64,000 nt of DNA from Caulobacter vibrioides (GTDB lineage: Bacteria; Pseudomonadota; Alphaproteobacteria; Caulobacterales; Caulobacteraceae): the NCBI RefSeq assembly GCF_002858865.1, contig NZ_PJRR01000015.1, forward strand, positions 46,349 to 110,348. The letters run 5' to 3'. The notes beneath the pieces are model-generated. The model was not told the DNA's origin and ran no database searches. It was given only the letters and a program-made list of their open reading frames with translations. Both the position numbers and the translations under genes were made by a program. Shown piece by piece: positions 43,081 through 52,830 of the stretch (its first letter is position 1; every line of letters starts with the position of its first letter).

Positions 43081-44028
43081 ATGACGACCGCCCAGCCGCT
43101 ACCCGGCGTCGAGATCTGGCGCGGCGGGGTGAACACCTGGGACTGCGACGAGATGGGGCACATGAACGTGCGCCACTATGTGGTGCGCGCCCAGGAAGGC
43201 CTAATCGGCATGGCCGCCGAGCTTGGCCTGCCGCACGCCTTCTCACCCCACGCCAACGCGACCCTGCTGGTCAAGGAGCAGCACATCCGCTTCCTGCGCG
43301 AGGCCCATGCCGGCGCGCCGCTCTATATGCTGGGCGGGGTGATCGAGATGGGCGAGACCGAGGCGCGGATCCTACAACTGCTGATCCACCCGACCTCCGG
43401 CGAACTGGCGGCCACCTTCCAGACCACGGTCGTCCACGCCACGCCGCGTGACGGCCAGCCGTTCCCGTGGCCAAGGATCGCCCGCGAACGCGCCGAGGCC
43501 CTGAAGGTCGCGATTCCTGAACGCGCCCAGGCCCGCAGCATCGACCTCTCCCCGTTCACGCCCACCGCCAGCCTGGCGCGCGCCGAGGCCCTCAACCTGT
43601 CGCGGATCGGGCTTGGCGGTCTCTTGCCGTCGGAATGCGATGTGTTCGGCCGGATGCGCACCGAGCAGTTCATCGGCCGGGTGTCGGACGGCATCGGCAC
43701 CTTCATCCATCCGTTCCGCGACCTGGTGGTCGAGCACGCCGACCAGAAGCCGCAGCGGATGGGCGGCGCAGTTCTGGAGTACCGGATCGTGCATCTGGCC
43801 TGGCCACGCGCCGGGGATCGGATCGAGATCCGCTCAGGCCTGCTGGGAACCGACGCCCGGACCATGCGCATCGTCCACTGGATGCTGGACCCGGCCACGG
43901 GCGAGCCCTGGGGGACCTCCGAGGCGGTGGCCATCACCTTCGACCTCGACGCCCGCAAGGTGGTGCCGGTGACCGACGCCGCGCGGGCGGCGCTGGCCAC
44001 CCATGAAGTCAGCGGGCTGGCGCTCTAG
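43081..44028 (+). CDS. Tandem hot-dog acyl-CoA thioesterase
   Basis: This 315-residue protein has two hot-dog (4HBT-like) domains. The first contains TWDCDEMGHMNVRHY (about 19-33), the Asp and GHMN motif of 4HBT/FadM-type thioesterases. The second begins about residue 155 with VFGRMRTEQF and ends RIEIRSGLLGTD. It probably hydrolyses acyl-CoA. The physiological chain is unknown. Its TAG and the stop of the convergent hydrolase share the palindrome CTAG (44025-44028). Confidence 0.82.
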   Translation: MTTAQPLPGVEIWRGGVNTWDCDEMGHMNVRHYVVRAQEGLIGMAAELGLPHAFSPHANATLLVKEQHIRFLREAHAGAPLYMLGGVIEMGETEARILQLLIHPTSGELAATFQTTVVHATPRDGQPFPWPRIARERAEALKVAIPERAQARSIDLSPFTPTASLARAEALNLSRIGLGGLLPSECDVFGRMRTEQFIGRVSDGIGTFIHPFRDLVVEHADQKPQRMGGAVLEYRIVHLAWPRAGDRIEIRSGLLGTDARTMRIVHWMLDPATGEPWGTSEAVAITFDLDARKVVPVTDAARAALATHEVSGLAL

Positions 44029-44915
44029 GCCGTCGCCATCTCGAACAGGGCGTCGCGCACCAGGTCCGGCCGCTCCATGGGCAGGAAGTGGCTCGTGCCT
44101 TCGATCGTCTCGATCCGGACATCGCGCCCCCGCCGCGCGAAGCCGTCGCCGGCGCGGCAGGTCGAATGCTTCTGGGCCTTGAGGATGCGCACCGGCGCGG
44201 TCACCCGCCGCACCGCGCGCCAGGGATCGTGCGCCTGGGCGGCGTAGTTCGAGGCTTCCCAGGCCGGGGCGCAGGCCAGGCGCACCTTGCCGTCCGGCGC
44301 GTCGACGACTCCGCCGGCGACATAGTCGGCAAGCATGGTCTCGGGCCAAGTTTTGAAGGCGCCGCGCCCCTTGTAGCCGGCGAACACCGCCTCGCGATTG
44401 TCGAACACCGCCCGCCGCTTCAGCGCCGCCTGGGCGATCGGCAACTGCAGGAAACCTCGGCCCGAGGTCCACGGCGCCTTGGCGTAGAGATTGGCCAGCC
44501 AGGGCATGATGACCGGGTCCAGCAGCAGCAGGCCCTTGACCCGATCCGGACGCTCGGCGGCGGTCAGCAGGCTGACCGTGCCGCCCATCGAATGGCCGGC
44601 CAACACCGCCGGCGGTCCGTCCAGAACGTCCAGCAGGCCGACCAGGTCATCCCGCAGATCCCGCCATGACCGGCGCCCCTTGGGATCAGCCGGCAGGGTG
44701 GTGGCGCCGTGGCCGCGCTGGTCGATGGCCAGGACCCGCAGGCCGGCCGCCAGCGGCGACAGCAGCGTGCGGTAGGTCTGGGCGTTGAAACCATTGGCGT
44801 GGACGAAGACGATGTCGATCGCCCGGTCTTCGGGGCCAAACTCCAGGGCCGCGATCTCGCCGCCAGGGACGGCCACGACACGTCGGCGAGGTTCGCGAAA
44901 GACGGCCGCGTCCAT
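44025..44915 (-). CDS. Alpha/beta hydrolase
   Basis: This 296-residue cytoplasmic hydrolase has the oxyanion loop FVHANGFNAQTYR, the nucleophile elbow AGHSMGGTVSLL (about residue 115), a cap domain (WTSGRGFLQLPIAQAAL) and a catalytic His in EGTSHFLPMERPD. The fold resembles epoxide hydrolases, haloperoxidases and serine esterases. The substrate is unknown. The start at 44915 begins just before the first strand; the longer reading upstream is not supported. Confidence 0.85.
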   Translation of the reverse strand: MDAAVFREPRRRVVAVPGGEIAALEFGPEDRAIDIVFVHANGFNAQTYRTLLSPLAAGLRVLAIDQRGHGATTLPADPKGRRSWRDLRDDLVGLLDVLDGPPAVLAGHSMGGTVSLLTAAERPDRVKGLLLLDPVIMPWLANLYAKAPWTSGRGFLQLPIAQAALKRRAVFDNREAVFAGYKGRGAFKTWPETMLADYVAGGVVDAPDGKVRLACAPAWEASNYAAQAHDPWRAVRRVTAPVRILKAQKHSTCRAGDGFARRGRDVRIETIEGTSHFLPMERPDLVRDALFEMATA

Positions 44916-45269
44916 GCGGTGGCTCCCTGAAGGTGATCGGCCGTAAGTTAGGCCTCTCCAGCCGTCGCGTCCATGGAGCTCGGGATGAATAAGCTCGCCA
45001 CCGTCGGCTATGAGGACGATGCCAATTGCCGCCATCGCCGCCGACCGAATCCGCCCGACGCGGAAATGCGAAGTGGTGAGTTTGTAAGGGGGCTACTTCG
45101 AAGCTCCGCTCCTCAGTTCCTGTGTCATCCCGGCCGAACCCCGGCGAAAGCCGGGGGTAGAGCCGGGACCCAGGGGGTGACGAAACACTGCGCGCGCCGC
45201 CCCTGGGTCCCGGATAGCCTCTGCGAGGCTTCCGGGATGACACCCGTTTTGAGCGTGCCGCTAAGCCCC
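44916..45269. other. Gene-free interval with family B repeat
   Basis: No gene is seen. The region carries the palindromic repeat at 45122-45243 and the upstream control sequence of the alpha/beta hydrolase. No RNA gene or other motif stands out. Confidence 0.6.
45122..45243. repeat. Interspersed palindromic repeat, family B copy 2
   Basis: The outer arms GTGTCATCCCGG and CCGGGATGACAC, and the inner arms CGGGACCCAGGGG and CCCCTGGGTCCCG, are the same as in the copy at 10088-10193. An extra AACCCCGGCGAAAGCCGGGGG hairpin sits in the left half. Confidence 0.82.
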
Positions 45270-46067
45270 TTAGGCCTGGGTCAGCTGCCACTCGCCGCGA
45301 TTGTCGCGGCAGGCGCTGTAGCGCTGGGTCGAGGTCGCCTGACCGCCGCCCGAGACGGCCGCGTCGATGACCCGGCAGCTGGCGGCCATCTGGCCGGTGG
45401 GGCGGACCAGCGAGGCGGCCGCATAGCCGACGCCAAAGCCGCTGCGGCCCACCAGCACCCAACCGCCCGTCGGCGCCTGGCCGATGGCGTCGAAGGTCTC
45501 GCCGGCCGCCAGCTTGCCGACCACAGCGGTCTTGGTCGACGGGCCTGCGCGCAGGTTCACCGTCGAGGCGGCCGTATAGGCCCCTGGGGTGGCGGCCAGG
45601 CTCTGCAGGCTCTGCACGCCCTGGGCGTAGCGGATGGTGCGGCCGTCGATCGGCGGACCATAGCTGGACGAGACCACATTGATGCGGCCCGAATTGCCGG
45701 TGCGGCTATTGCTCCAGGTCTGGGAGACGCCGGTCTCCAGCGCCTTCTTGGTGGCCTGCTCGGCCAGGGCCGCGTCGGTCGACTGCATGCGGCAGCCGAT
45801 ATAGGCCCCCGCCGCCGCGCCGGCGGCCGCGCCGACCAGGGCGCCCAGGGTCTGTTCGTTCTTGGCCAGCTTGCTGCCCAGCAGAGCGCCGGCCGCCGCG
45901 CCGATCAGGGCGCCGCCTTCCTGCTTCTTGCCCGAGCCTTCGCAGGAAAACAGGCCGCCCAGCGGCTTGGACTGCTGGGCCAGCACCGGTGCGGGCGCGA
46001 CCGTCAGGCTGGCGCCCAGGACGGCGGCGATGGCCAGGGCCGTGGCGGGGGTCTTGCGCGTCGTCAT
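45270..46067 (-). CDS. Exported glycine-zipper and SH3-domain protein
   Basis: This 265-residue protein has a signal peptide (cleavage near VLAQQ). A glycine zipper follows (GGALIGAAAGALLGSKLA and [18 protein letters not shown]), as in 17-kDa surface antigens. A bacterial SH3 domain comes next (STVNLRAGPSTKTAVVGKL, about 168-186), and then a Cys-containing tail. It is probably outer-membrane or periplasmic, with the SH3 domain contacting cell wall or protein partners. The start at 46067 follows AAAGGGAAACGAC. It is divergent from the crotonase gene, with 82 bases between starts. Confidence 0.85.
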   Translation of the reverse strand: MTTRKTPATALAIAAVLGASLTVAPAPVLAQQSKPLGGLFSCEGSGKKQEGGALIGAAAGALLGSKLAKNEQTLGALVGAAAGAAAGAYIGCRMQSTDAALAEQATKKALETGVSQTWSNSRTGNSGRINVVSSSYGPPIDGRTIRYAQGVQSLQSLAATPGAYTAASTVNLRAGPSTKTAVVGKLAAGETFDAIGQAPTGGWVLVGRSGFGVGYAAASLVRPTGQMAASCRVIDAAVSGGGQATSTQRYSACRDNRGEWQLTQA

Positions 46068-46149
46068 GTCGTTTCCCTTTTCCGTAGGGTCAGTGTTGTC
46101 GCCGCCCTCCCCCCGTCCGATAGTCGCGGACAACATAAGGGAGGCCGGC

Positions 46150-47010
46150 ATGAGCAACCAGGATCAGGCGAACTATAGCTGTTTCAAGGTCGAGATCGAG
46201 GCTGGCGTCGCGCACATCCAGCTGAAGCGTCCCGAAGCCATGAACACCATGACACGGCCGTTCTGGAATGAGCTTCCCGCGATTGTAAAAGATATTGATG
46301 ACAATGCGCGGGCGCGCTGCATCGTCATTTCCTCGACCGGCAAGCATTTCAGCGCCGGCATGGACCTGTCGGTGTTCACCGACGACGAGGGCGTCACCGC
46401 CCGCCAGGACGCCGACCGCTGGGTGGCCGCCGAGAGCTTCCGCCGCTTCGTCCATCACCTGCAGGACACCTTCAGCTGCCTGGACAAGGCCCGCATGCCG
46501 GTGATCGTCGCGATCCAGGGCGGCTGCATCGGCGGGGCGGTCGACTTCATCAGCGCCTGCGACATCCGCTATGCGACCACCGACGCCTTCTTCCAGATCC
46601 AGGAGATCAACATCGGCATGACCGCCGATGTCGGCACCTTCCCGCGCCTGTGCAAGCTGATCCCCGAGGGCTGGGTGCGGGAGCTGGCCTATGCCGGCCG
46701 CCGCCTGCCCGCCCAGCGCGCGCGCGACATCGGCCTCGTCAACGAAGTGTTCGACACCCACGAGGAGGTCGTCGCCCACGCCCTGGCCACCGCCCGCGAG
46801 ATCGCGCAGAAGTCGCCGCTGGCCGTGGCCGGCAGCAAGGTGATGATCAACTACGCCCGCGACCACTCGATCGCCGACGCCCTGGACTACATCGCCACCT
46901 GGCAGACGGGCATGTTCAGCGGCCCGCACATGGCCGAGGCGTTTACGGCCAAGGCCCAGAAGCGCGATGCGGTCTATCCGGACCTGCTGCCGCTGAAGAA
47001 GAAGATGTGA
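46150..47010 (+). CDS. Dienoyl-CoA isomerase-like crotonase
   Basis: This 286-residue crotonase-fold protein has HFSAGMDLSVFTDD and GGCIGGAVDFISACDIR, the oxyanion-hole regions. The acidic string EINIGMTADVGTFPRL is typical of delta3,5-delta2,4-dienoyl-CoA isomerases (ECH1), with Asp in TADVG as second catalytic acid rather than the Glu of hydratases. It would process unsaturated fatty acids in beta-oxidation. The start at 46150 is the first ATG before the fold. A bidirectional terminator follows. Confidence 0.88.
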   Translation: MSNQDQANYSCFKVEIEAGVAHIQLKRPEAMNTMTRPFWNELPAIVKDIDDNARARCIVISSTGKHFSAGMDLSVFTDDEGVTARQDADRWVAAESFRRFVHHLQDTFSCLDKARMPVIVAIQGGCIGGAVDFISACDIRYATTDAFFQIQEINIGMTADVGTFPRLCKLIPEGWVRELAYAGRRLPAQRARDIGLVNEVFDTHEEVVAHALATAREIAQKSPLAVAGSKVMINYARDHSIADALDYIATWQTGMFSGPHMAEAFTAKAQKRDAVYPDLLPLKKKM

Positions 47011-47019
47011 GGCGGTCCG

Positions 47020-47046
47020 AAACCCTCTCCCAAAGGGAGAGGGTTT
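47020..47046. terminator. Bidirectional terminator between convergent genes
   Basis: AAACCCTCTCCC pairs with GGGAGAGGGTTT across AAA, giving runs of T on both strands. It lies between the crotonase stop and the stop of the minus-strand hydrolase. Confidence 0.85.
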
Positions 47047-47047
47047 T

Positions 47048-48472
47048 CTACTGGTAAATGAACGCCATCGGCGTATCCGCCGCCGGCAGGCAGTTGCGGT
47101 CCACCGGCTTGGTGGGGTCCTGGAAGAAGCTGCGGATCATCTTGCGAACGCACGGGCTGCTGCGCGAAACGCCGTGGGTGGCGTTGGTGACGATCACCAC
47201 CTGCGAGCCCTGATAGCCCTTGGCGGCGGCGCGGGTCAGTTCCGGCGGGCAGCCCGGATCGATCTCGGCGGCCAGGAACAGGGTCGGGATGGCGGTCTTG
47301 ACCGGCGCCTGCTCGACCTTCGAGATCGGACCAAAGTCGAGCGCCGCGCAGACATCGTGGATGCGCTGCATCGAGGCGACCATCAGGCGGGCGATCGGAT
47401 CCTTCTGCGTCCCGTCGGCCACGGCGGCGCGGGCCTCGAAGGGGATTTCCTCCTTGCACAGGTGGGTCATGAACTGACCCTCGCTGTAGTAGTCGCGGCT
47501 CTCGACGAACTCGGCCACCGGCGAGACGTCGCCCTCAATGATCTTCCAGAGATCGCGCGGCAGGACACTGGCGGTGAAGTAGCTGGCGTCCATCAGCCAG
47601 CCGCCGAGGTCATCGGCCGTGTAGGTCTTGCCGTTGATCGTCTGGGGGCCCGCCAGCCAGCGTTCGGCGACGACGGCCAGCTTGGCCTTCAGGTCCGGAT
47701 AGCGCTTGGCGCACTCGGCGACCTTTGCGCACTTGGCCATGACGATGTCGATCGAGCTGGAGACCATCGCCGGGCCGCCGACGGTCCAGTCGGCCTCGGG
47801 CGGCCAGGGCGAGTCTTGCACCACCGCGCGCACGCCCTCAGCCGCATGCGTCTGGATCGCCGCCTCGATGCGGGTGCCGTACGAGCCGCCATAGAGGTCG
47901 ATCAGCGGCAGCTTCAGGAGCTTGCGCAGGTCCTGGACGTCCTTGGCGACCTCGACGGCGTTGTAGCGCGACAGGTTCACGCCCTTGGCCTGGAAGGCCT
48001 TCATGCAGGCGATGATCGCCTGGGCGTCCTTGTCGCTGGGCGGGCCGGCGTCGGTCAGGTTGGCGCCCGGACAGTCGAGGTTGGGATCAGACTGCCCGCC
48101 GCCGCGCTGGTCGATGAAGATCCAGTCCTGATCGACCGCGACATACTCAAGCGCCGCCTTGCTCTTGAGCATCCGTGGCAAGCCGCCGACGGCCGAACCG
48201 CCGGGTCCGCCGTGCAGATAGACGACGGGCGGTTGGCCGGCCTTGGGCGCGCTGGCCTTGACGATGGCCACCGCCACCGTGATCCGGCGGCTCTTGGGGT
48301 CGCCCCGCGTCTCGTCGACGACCAGGGTCCCGCAACGCACCTGCCGCGCGGCGTCCTTGTAGTCGCCCTTGCAGGCCGTCGGCTTGAACTGCGGCGCGGC
48401 GGCATGCGCAGCTCCGCCAAGACCAGCCAGAGCCAGGGCGCCGGCGGTGACAATCCAGGACAGACGCGACAT
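47048..48472 (-). CDS. Exported alpha/beta hydrolase (S33/TAP-like peptidase)
   Basis: This 474-residue protein has a signal peptide (cleavage near AHAA) and a hydrolase domain with HGGPGGSAVGGLPRM, the oxyanion loop of proline iminopeptidases (S33). The nucleophile elbow is LYGGSYGTR (about residue 200), an Asp lies in AAEIDPGCPPEL, and the catalytic His is in NATHGVSRSSPCV. The last segment resembles the TAP-like C-terminal domain. It probably trims peptides or esters in the periplasm. A TTG three bases before the ATG (48475) is not needed. Confidence 0.88.
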   Translation of the reverse strand: MSRLSWIVTAGALALAGLGGAAHAAAPQFKPTACKGDYKDAARQVRCGTLVVDETRGDPKSRRITVAVAIVKASAPKAGQPPVVYLHGGPGGSAVGGLPRMLKSKAALEYVAVDQDWIFIDQRGGGQSDPNLDCPGANLTDAGPPSDKDAQAIIACMKAFQAKGVNLSRYNAVEVAKDVQDLRKLLKLPLIDLYGGSYGTRIEAAIQTHAAEGVRAVVQDSPWPPEADWTVGGPAMVSSSIDIVMAKCAKVAECAKRYPDLKAKLAVVAERWLAGPQTINGKTYTADDLGGWLMDASYFTASVLPRDLWKIIEGDVSPVAEFVESRDYYSEGQFMTHLCKEEIPFEARAAVADGTQKDPIARLMVASMQRIHDVCAALDFGPISKVEQAPVKTAIPTLFLAAEIDPGCPPELTRAAAKGYQGSQVVIVTNATHGVSRSSPCVRKMIRSFFQDPTKPVDRNCLPAADTPMAFIYQ

Positions 48473-48583
48473 CAAAGACTCCTACGGTTCGCGTGCATCA
48501 ACACCAAGGTTAACGCCCACCGCAAGACTCAGTGCGAGATTATGCTTCGATCATGGACGGCTGAGGGCTTCGTCGCCCCCATC

Positions 48584-49348
48584 CTAGAAGCGATAGGCCA
48601 CCGAGAGCACCGCCGACGGCTGGGTGGCCTCGACGACGATCGGGCTCTTGCGCGCATCGCCGGTCAGACGGCTGAGGCTGGCGGTCGCGCCCAGGCTGAC
48701 CTTGTCGTTCAGGCGATAGTTGGCGCTCAGCGACATCGAGACGTCCTTGACGCCGCCGCCCGGACGATAGACCGGCAGCTTCGAGGCTGCGGACTGCGCA
48801 GCGCTGATCCCGAAATAGGCGCGGTTGTACTGGCTGTCGGCCCAGGTCGCCGAAGCGCTAGGCGTCACGCTGAGACGGTCAGACACACGGATCGGATAGG
48901 CCAGGCTCGCATCCACCAGCGCGCCGTCGACATCCCCCGACACCACCTTGGTCGCGCCCACGGTGGCCAGCACGTCGCCAAAGCGCATGTCGGCCGCCAC
49001 GCGCAGACCCGCGCCGCCGTCCAGGCGCCCGATACCCGTCGGCGCGTCGCGTCGACGATAGCCCGGCACGAAGGTCGCGCCGGCGCCGACCTTGACCTGG
49101 GGTCCGTCGACGACGTTGTAGCCAAAGCCCTTGCGACCGCTGGCGAAGAACCGGCCATAGGTGACGTCGATCACCGGGAACGGCATCAGGCGGTAGTCGT
49201 CCCCGCCCTGGTAGCCGGGCGTATACACGGCGGCGATCCCGACGACGGCGCGATCCGGCGCGCGCGACTGCGCGGCGGCGGGCGTCGCCGCCGCTAGGGC
49301 CCCCAGGGCCAAAAGGCTACGCGCGGCGTGCGTGCGAAAAGAGATCAT
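48584..49348 (-). CDS. MipA/OmpV family outer-membrane protein
   Basis: This 254-residue protein has a signal peptide (cleavage near AAAQS) and a beta-barrel with alternating pattern, closing in VLSVAYRF with terminal Phe for BAM-dependent insertion. The early [19 protein letters not shown] segment is characteristic of the MipA/OmpV family. Members scaffold murein-synthesis enzymes in enteric bacteria or act as porin-like channels; the role here is unknown. It stands alone between convergent and divergent units. Confidence 0.88.
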   Translation of the reverse strand: MISFRTHAARSLLALGALAAATPAAAQSRAPDRAVVGIAAVYTPGYQGGDDYRLMPFPVIDVTYGRFFASGRKGFGYNVVDGPQVKVGAGATFVPGYRRRDAPTGIGRLDGGAGLRVAADMRFGDVLATVGATKVVSGDVDGALVDASLAYPIRVSDRLSVTPSASATWADSQYNRAYFGISAAQSAASKLPVYRPGGGVKDVSMSLSANYRLNDKVSLGATASLSRLTGDARKSPIVVEATQPSAVLSVAYRF

Positions 49349-49418
49349 GGTCCGGACGGGCTCCTAGTCGATGTCCCGTATATACGCGAACGCCGTCGAC
49401 GCGGATGTGACGATGAAA

Positions 49419-50663
49419 TTAAAAGTTGAGGGGCGCGCCGTCGGCGGGCATCTCGGCGCCGCTCAGGTCGGCTCCCTCCAGCCGAGCCCCTGAAAGATCA
49501 GCCTCGATGAATCTGGCCCGCGGCGCGCTGGCGCCACGCAGATTGGCCCCCCGCAGCGCCGCGCGGGTGAGATCCGTGCGGATCACCCGATCCTCCGCGA
49601 TCCGTAGCGGACCCAGCTTGGCGTCGGACAGGTCAGCCCGGGAGAGCTGAGCGCCTACGAGACGCGCGCCTCGCAGGTCAGCCCCGCGCAGCTTGACCCC
49701 TCGCAGGTCGGCGCCGGCGAGGTTGGCGCCCTGCAACTGCGCGCCTTCCAGGTCCATGCCGAAGAACACCGCGTTCGGCGCCGAAAGGCCGCTCAGCCGC
49801 CGGTTCTTCAGGCGGCGCAGCGGCCGGAAGTCGACTTCCGACACCCGCGCGACCGTGCCGTCGCGGCCTTCGGATTTGCAGAACAGCTCGTGGGCCTCCA
49901 GCACCTCGTTTAGCGGCAGATCGTCGACATAGATGATCGGCGGCGGCGCGCGCAGAACCTGGGTCAGGTCCGCGCCGGTCAGGTCCGCACCGCTGAGGTC
50001 GGCGCCCACCAGCACCGCGCGGCGCAGGGAGACCTTGGAGAGGTCGGCGTTGTACAGATTGGCGCCCGAAAGATCCGCCCCGTCCATCAGCGCGTTCGTC
50101 AGCCGGGCGCCCTGCAAGCTCACGTTGGACAGGTCGGCGTCGGTGAAGTCCGCCCGCTGCGCGAACGCGCCGGACATCTGCGCGCCATTCAGGTTGGCCC
50201 CTTGCAGCAGGGCGTAGTCGAGCTCACCGGGGCGCTTGGAATGCTCGAGGATCCGCAGCCCCTTCTCCTCGTCCTGCACGGCGGTGACGCCTTCTCGCAG
50301 GTCGCAGTTCGACAGATTGGCCCCGCCGAGGTTGGCGCCGCGCAGGCAGGCGCCGCGCATGTCGCTGCGTGACAGGTCCGCATCGCGCAGGTCGGAGTCG
50401 CGGAGATCCGCGCCATAGAGCGTCGCCCAGCACAGCCTGGCCCCGCGCAGGGCCGCGCCGCCCAGCAGCGCGCCCGTCAGGTCGGCCTCCGAAAGATCGA
50501 CCCCGTCCAGCTCGTAGTTGTTCAGATTGACGTACTGCAGCACCGCCCGACGCCCCTTGGGCAGACCCTTCAGATAACGGGCGTGCGCCTCCAGCAGCTC
50601 GCGGACCACCGAAGGGTGGACATTGCGGATCAGGCTCGCTTGAGACGGCTTGGCGGACGGCAT
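49419..50663 (-). CDS. Pentapeptide-repeat protein with interrupted solenoid
   Basis: This 414-residue protein has an N-terminal helical segment (SVVRELLEAHARYLKGLPKG, about 19-38). Three blocks of pentapeptide repeats of the A(D/N)LXX type follow (about 60-125, 155-235 and 305-410). The second gap contains LNEVLEAHELFCKSEG, which resembles the N-terminal LLEAHARYLK helix and may be a duplicated module. The repeats would fold as right-handed beta-helices; DNA-mimic, scaffold or membrane roles are known in the superfamily. No function is assigned here. Confidence 0.85.
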   Translation of the reverse strand: MPSAKPSQASLIRNVHPSVVRELLEAHARYLKGLPKGRRAVLQYVNLNNYELDGVDLSEADLTGALLGGAALRGARLCWATLYGADLRDSDLRDADLSRSDMRGACLRGANLGGANLSNCDLREGVTAVQDEEKGLRILEHSKRPGELDYALLQGANLNGAQMSGAFAQRADFTDADLSNVSLQGARLTNALMDGADLSGANLYNADLSKVSLRRAVLVGADLSGADLTGADLTQVLRAPPPIIYVDDLPLNEVLEAHELFCKSEGRDGTVARVSEVDFRPLRRLKNRRLSGLSAPNAVFFGMDLEGAQLQGANLAGADLRGVKLRGADLRGARLVGAQLSRADLSDAKLGPLRIAEDRVIRTDLTRAALRGANLRGASAPRARFIEADLSGARLEGADLSGAEMPADGAPLNF

Positions 50664-50833
50664 CGTTCGGGGACGAAACGCTCAAAAGGGACGGAGATGA
50701 CGCGAGAACAGCGTGCACGGTCCCACGACAGCCTTAAGCAAGCGTTCAAAAGTGCGACAGAAAGTCGCTATTCGTCAGAGCGAGCGACACTACCCGCAAT
50801 GCGGGCGCCAGGCTCGGCGAGACGCGATACGGC

Positions 50834-51541
50834 TTAGCGCGGCGCGGTCGGCTTGTTGTTGGGGTCGCTGGGCGGCGAACCACCGCCCGTGGCGGCCTCG
50901 ATCAGGGCCGCGATGCGGTCGGTCGAGTCGGCGGCCTGGGTGATGATGTCCAGCGGCGAGGCGCGGACCGAGGCGGCCACCTGGTTGGCGGCGGACTTGG
51001 CGGCCGAGACCACGGCGTTCTGGGCCATGGCGATCTTGCTGGTGGCCATGGCGATCTTCATCGCCTGGGCGTCCTGATAGATGAAGCCGTTGGTCGGATA
51101 GACCGTGGTGCCAAGGTCACGGATCGGATCGTACCAGACCTTGACCTGCGTCCAGTCACCGTTGGGCGAGACGTCGACGACGGTGACGTCCTTTTCGATC
51201 TGGCCGCGATCGCCTTCGATCACCGACCAGTTGGCGTGGGTGACCTGGATGACGCGGTCCGTGAGCACCTGGCTGACGAACGCCACGTGACCAAGGTTCA
51301 TGCGGGCCGTGGGCTTGAAGGAGAGGACCGAGCCGATCTTCGGGGCCGAGCCCGTGTCGTACTTGCCGGCCGCCTGGCTCCACCAGGTGCGGGCGTCGCC
51401 GAAGATCTGGATACCCGACATCAGACGCGCGAACGGGACGCACTGCCAGTAGCCGTCAGCGTTCGCGCCGGACATCGGCACGAGGCTGATCATGGCGGCA
51501 GCGGCCAGGGAACCCAGAAGGGTCCTCGTCCGTTTCGTCAT
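50834..51541 (-). CDS. Exported CHAP-domain amidase/peptidase
   Basis: This 235-residue protein has a signal peptide (cleavage near GANAD). A CHAP domain follows: catalytic Cys in YWQCVPFAR (about residue 34) and His in NLGHVAFVSQ (about 85), with an HANWSV strand. CHAP enzymes cut peptidoglycan amide bonds. A Ser/Ala-rich C-terminal tail of about 80 residues (SKIAMAQNAVVSAAKSAANQ) extends beyond the domain. The start at 51541 gives the signal sequence, with GGGGGAG just upstream. Confidence 0.88.
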   Translation of the reverse strand: MTKRTRTLLGSLAAAAMISLVPMSGANADGYWQCVPFARLMSGIQIFGDARTWWSQAAGKYDTGSAPKIGSVLSFKPTARMNLGHVAFVSQVLTDRVIQVTHANWSVIEGDRGQIEKDVTVVDVSPNGDWTQVKVWYDPIRDLGTTVYPTNGFIYQDAQAMKIAMATSKIAMAQNAVVSAAKSAANQVAASVRASPLDIITQAADSTDRIAALIEAATGGGSPPSDPNNKPTAPR

Positions 51542-51611
51542 GCTGTGGGCACTCCCCCGCGTCACTGGGTGAAGGGATAACCCTACCGACGATTGGTGAA
51601 AAGAGTGTTTA

Positions 51612-52706
51612 TCACGCTCCAGCCGCCGCAAGGCGTCGCTCCCGCCATGTCTCAGCCCAAGCTTTCATCCGCGCCCGACACGGATTTTCGATGACGTGGA
51701 ACGAGATTGCGGACAACGGGACAAGCGCGGCGACAATCAAAATCCAGATCAACAGCGGCAATTTGTCGCCCTCGATATTCAGGACTTTCGTGGCCGCATT
51801 GATCGCCAGGATTTTCCACGGAATGCAGATCATATAGGTCGAGTAGCTGATCTCACCCAGATACACGAAAGTCTTCTGAGTGGCGAAACGCGAGCCGGCT
51901 GAGGCCAGACTGGCCAGCATGAAGATCAGCCCGCCCAGAAGCATCACGATGCTCAAATCCGGGGCGCCGAACTGGATCGCCGCCAGGATGGCGAGCCCCA
52001 GAACCACCGCGCCGGGCCCGGCGAGTCGGGTCGGAAAGCGCCCCGACCGCCACAGGGCGTGCAGCGCGCAGCCATAGGCGAAGCACGGCACGATACGCAG
52101 CGCGCCCCAGCGGATGGTGGCCTCGGTCAGGGAGAATCCCGCCAGCGCCTCGAAGACGGGATAGATCACCGCAATCAGCGCCAGGGCGGCCAGAACCGCG
52201 ACAAGGGGCCTGCTGCGCAAACGCCAGGCGGCGAAGGCGAAGACGGGGAAGGTCAGGTAGGCGAACCACTCGGCCGAGATCGACCAGGAGGCGTGGTTCC
52301 ACCCCGCGACCGGCGCCAGGCCCCAGGCGTGAACCAGCAGCAGATTCGCCGGCAGCGACGGCCAGGACAGAATGTTCGGGTCGACCGCGAGCCCCGCCAC
52401 CGCGCCCGCCAGCGCCATGGCGCCGACACCGACCAGCGTCGCCAGGTGCAGCGGATAGACCCGCGCCAACCGGTTCCACAGAAAGTCGCCATAGCGGAAC
52501 CGGCCTTCGCCGAACCCCGCCAGATAGACATGGCAGAGGATAAAGCCCGACAGCACGAAGAACGCCTCGACGCCCAGATAGCCCTTGGAGGCGATCGCCG
52601 GCGTGAACCCGACATCGAGGTTCGGCCAATAGTGATAGAGCACCACCCAGAAGGCGGCGAAAAACCGGAGCGCCGTAAGCGGCTTTACGTGGGCTGCATC
52701 GGGCAT
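51612..52706 (-). CDS. Acyltransferase 3 (OafA/YrhL-type) membrane protein
   Basis: This 364-residue protein has about ten membrane segments. The N-terminal AT3 motif is [16 protein letters not shown], with the catalytic His (about residue 24); [13 protein letters not shown] is the second motif. Such enzymes O-acylate extracellular polysaccharide, lipopolysaccharide or peptidoglycan using cytoplasmic acyl-CoA. The target is unknown. The stop is 70 bases from the CHAP gene start on the same strand. It is divergent from the terC gene. Confidence 0.9.
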   Translation of the reverse strand: MPDAAHVKPLTALRFFAAFWVVLYHYWPNLDVGFTPAIASKGYLGVEAFFVLSGFILCHVYLAGFGEGRFRYGDFLWNRLARVYPLHLATLVGVGAMALAGAVAGLAVDPNILSWPSLPANLLLVHAWGLAPVAGWNHASWSISAEWFAYLTFPVFAFAAWRLRSRPLVAVLAALALIAVIYPVFEALAGFSLTEATIRWGALRIVPCFAYGCALHALWRSGRFPTRLAGPGAVVLGLAILAAIQFGAPDLSIVMLLGGLIFMLASLASAGSRFATQKTFVYLGEISYSTYMICIPWKILAINAATKVLNIEGDKLPLLIWILIVAALVPLSAISFHVIENPCRARMKAWAETWRERRLAAAGA

Positions 52707-52830
52707 GAATTCGGTCTCCGGCGTCGCTTTTCCAGACGCGAGGTCTCGACAAACAGGGCGTTCATCCCCATTAGGTCACGCTCACGGTTCCGTGCGGGGA
52801 GGCGCGGCGCCAGAACCCTATTGGGGACCC

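Noticed and set aside
47174..49297. Plus-strand frame of 707 codons
   Set aside because: It is antisense to the S33-type hydrolase and the MipA protein, both with signal peptides and conserved motifs.
50698..50837. 46-codon plus-strand frame upstream of the CHAP gene
   Set aside because: GGAG touches its ATG with no spacing, and the sequence shows no conserved pattern.
52707..52830. Manganese (yybP-ykoY) riboswitch upstream of terC
   Set aside because: I looked for the conserved paired loops but could not recognise them; no call made without a covariance search.
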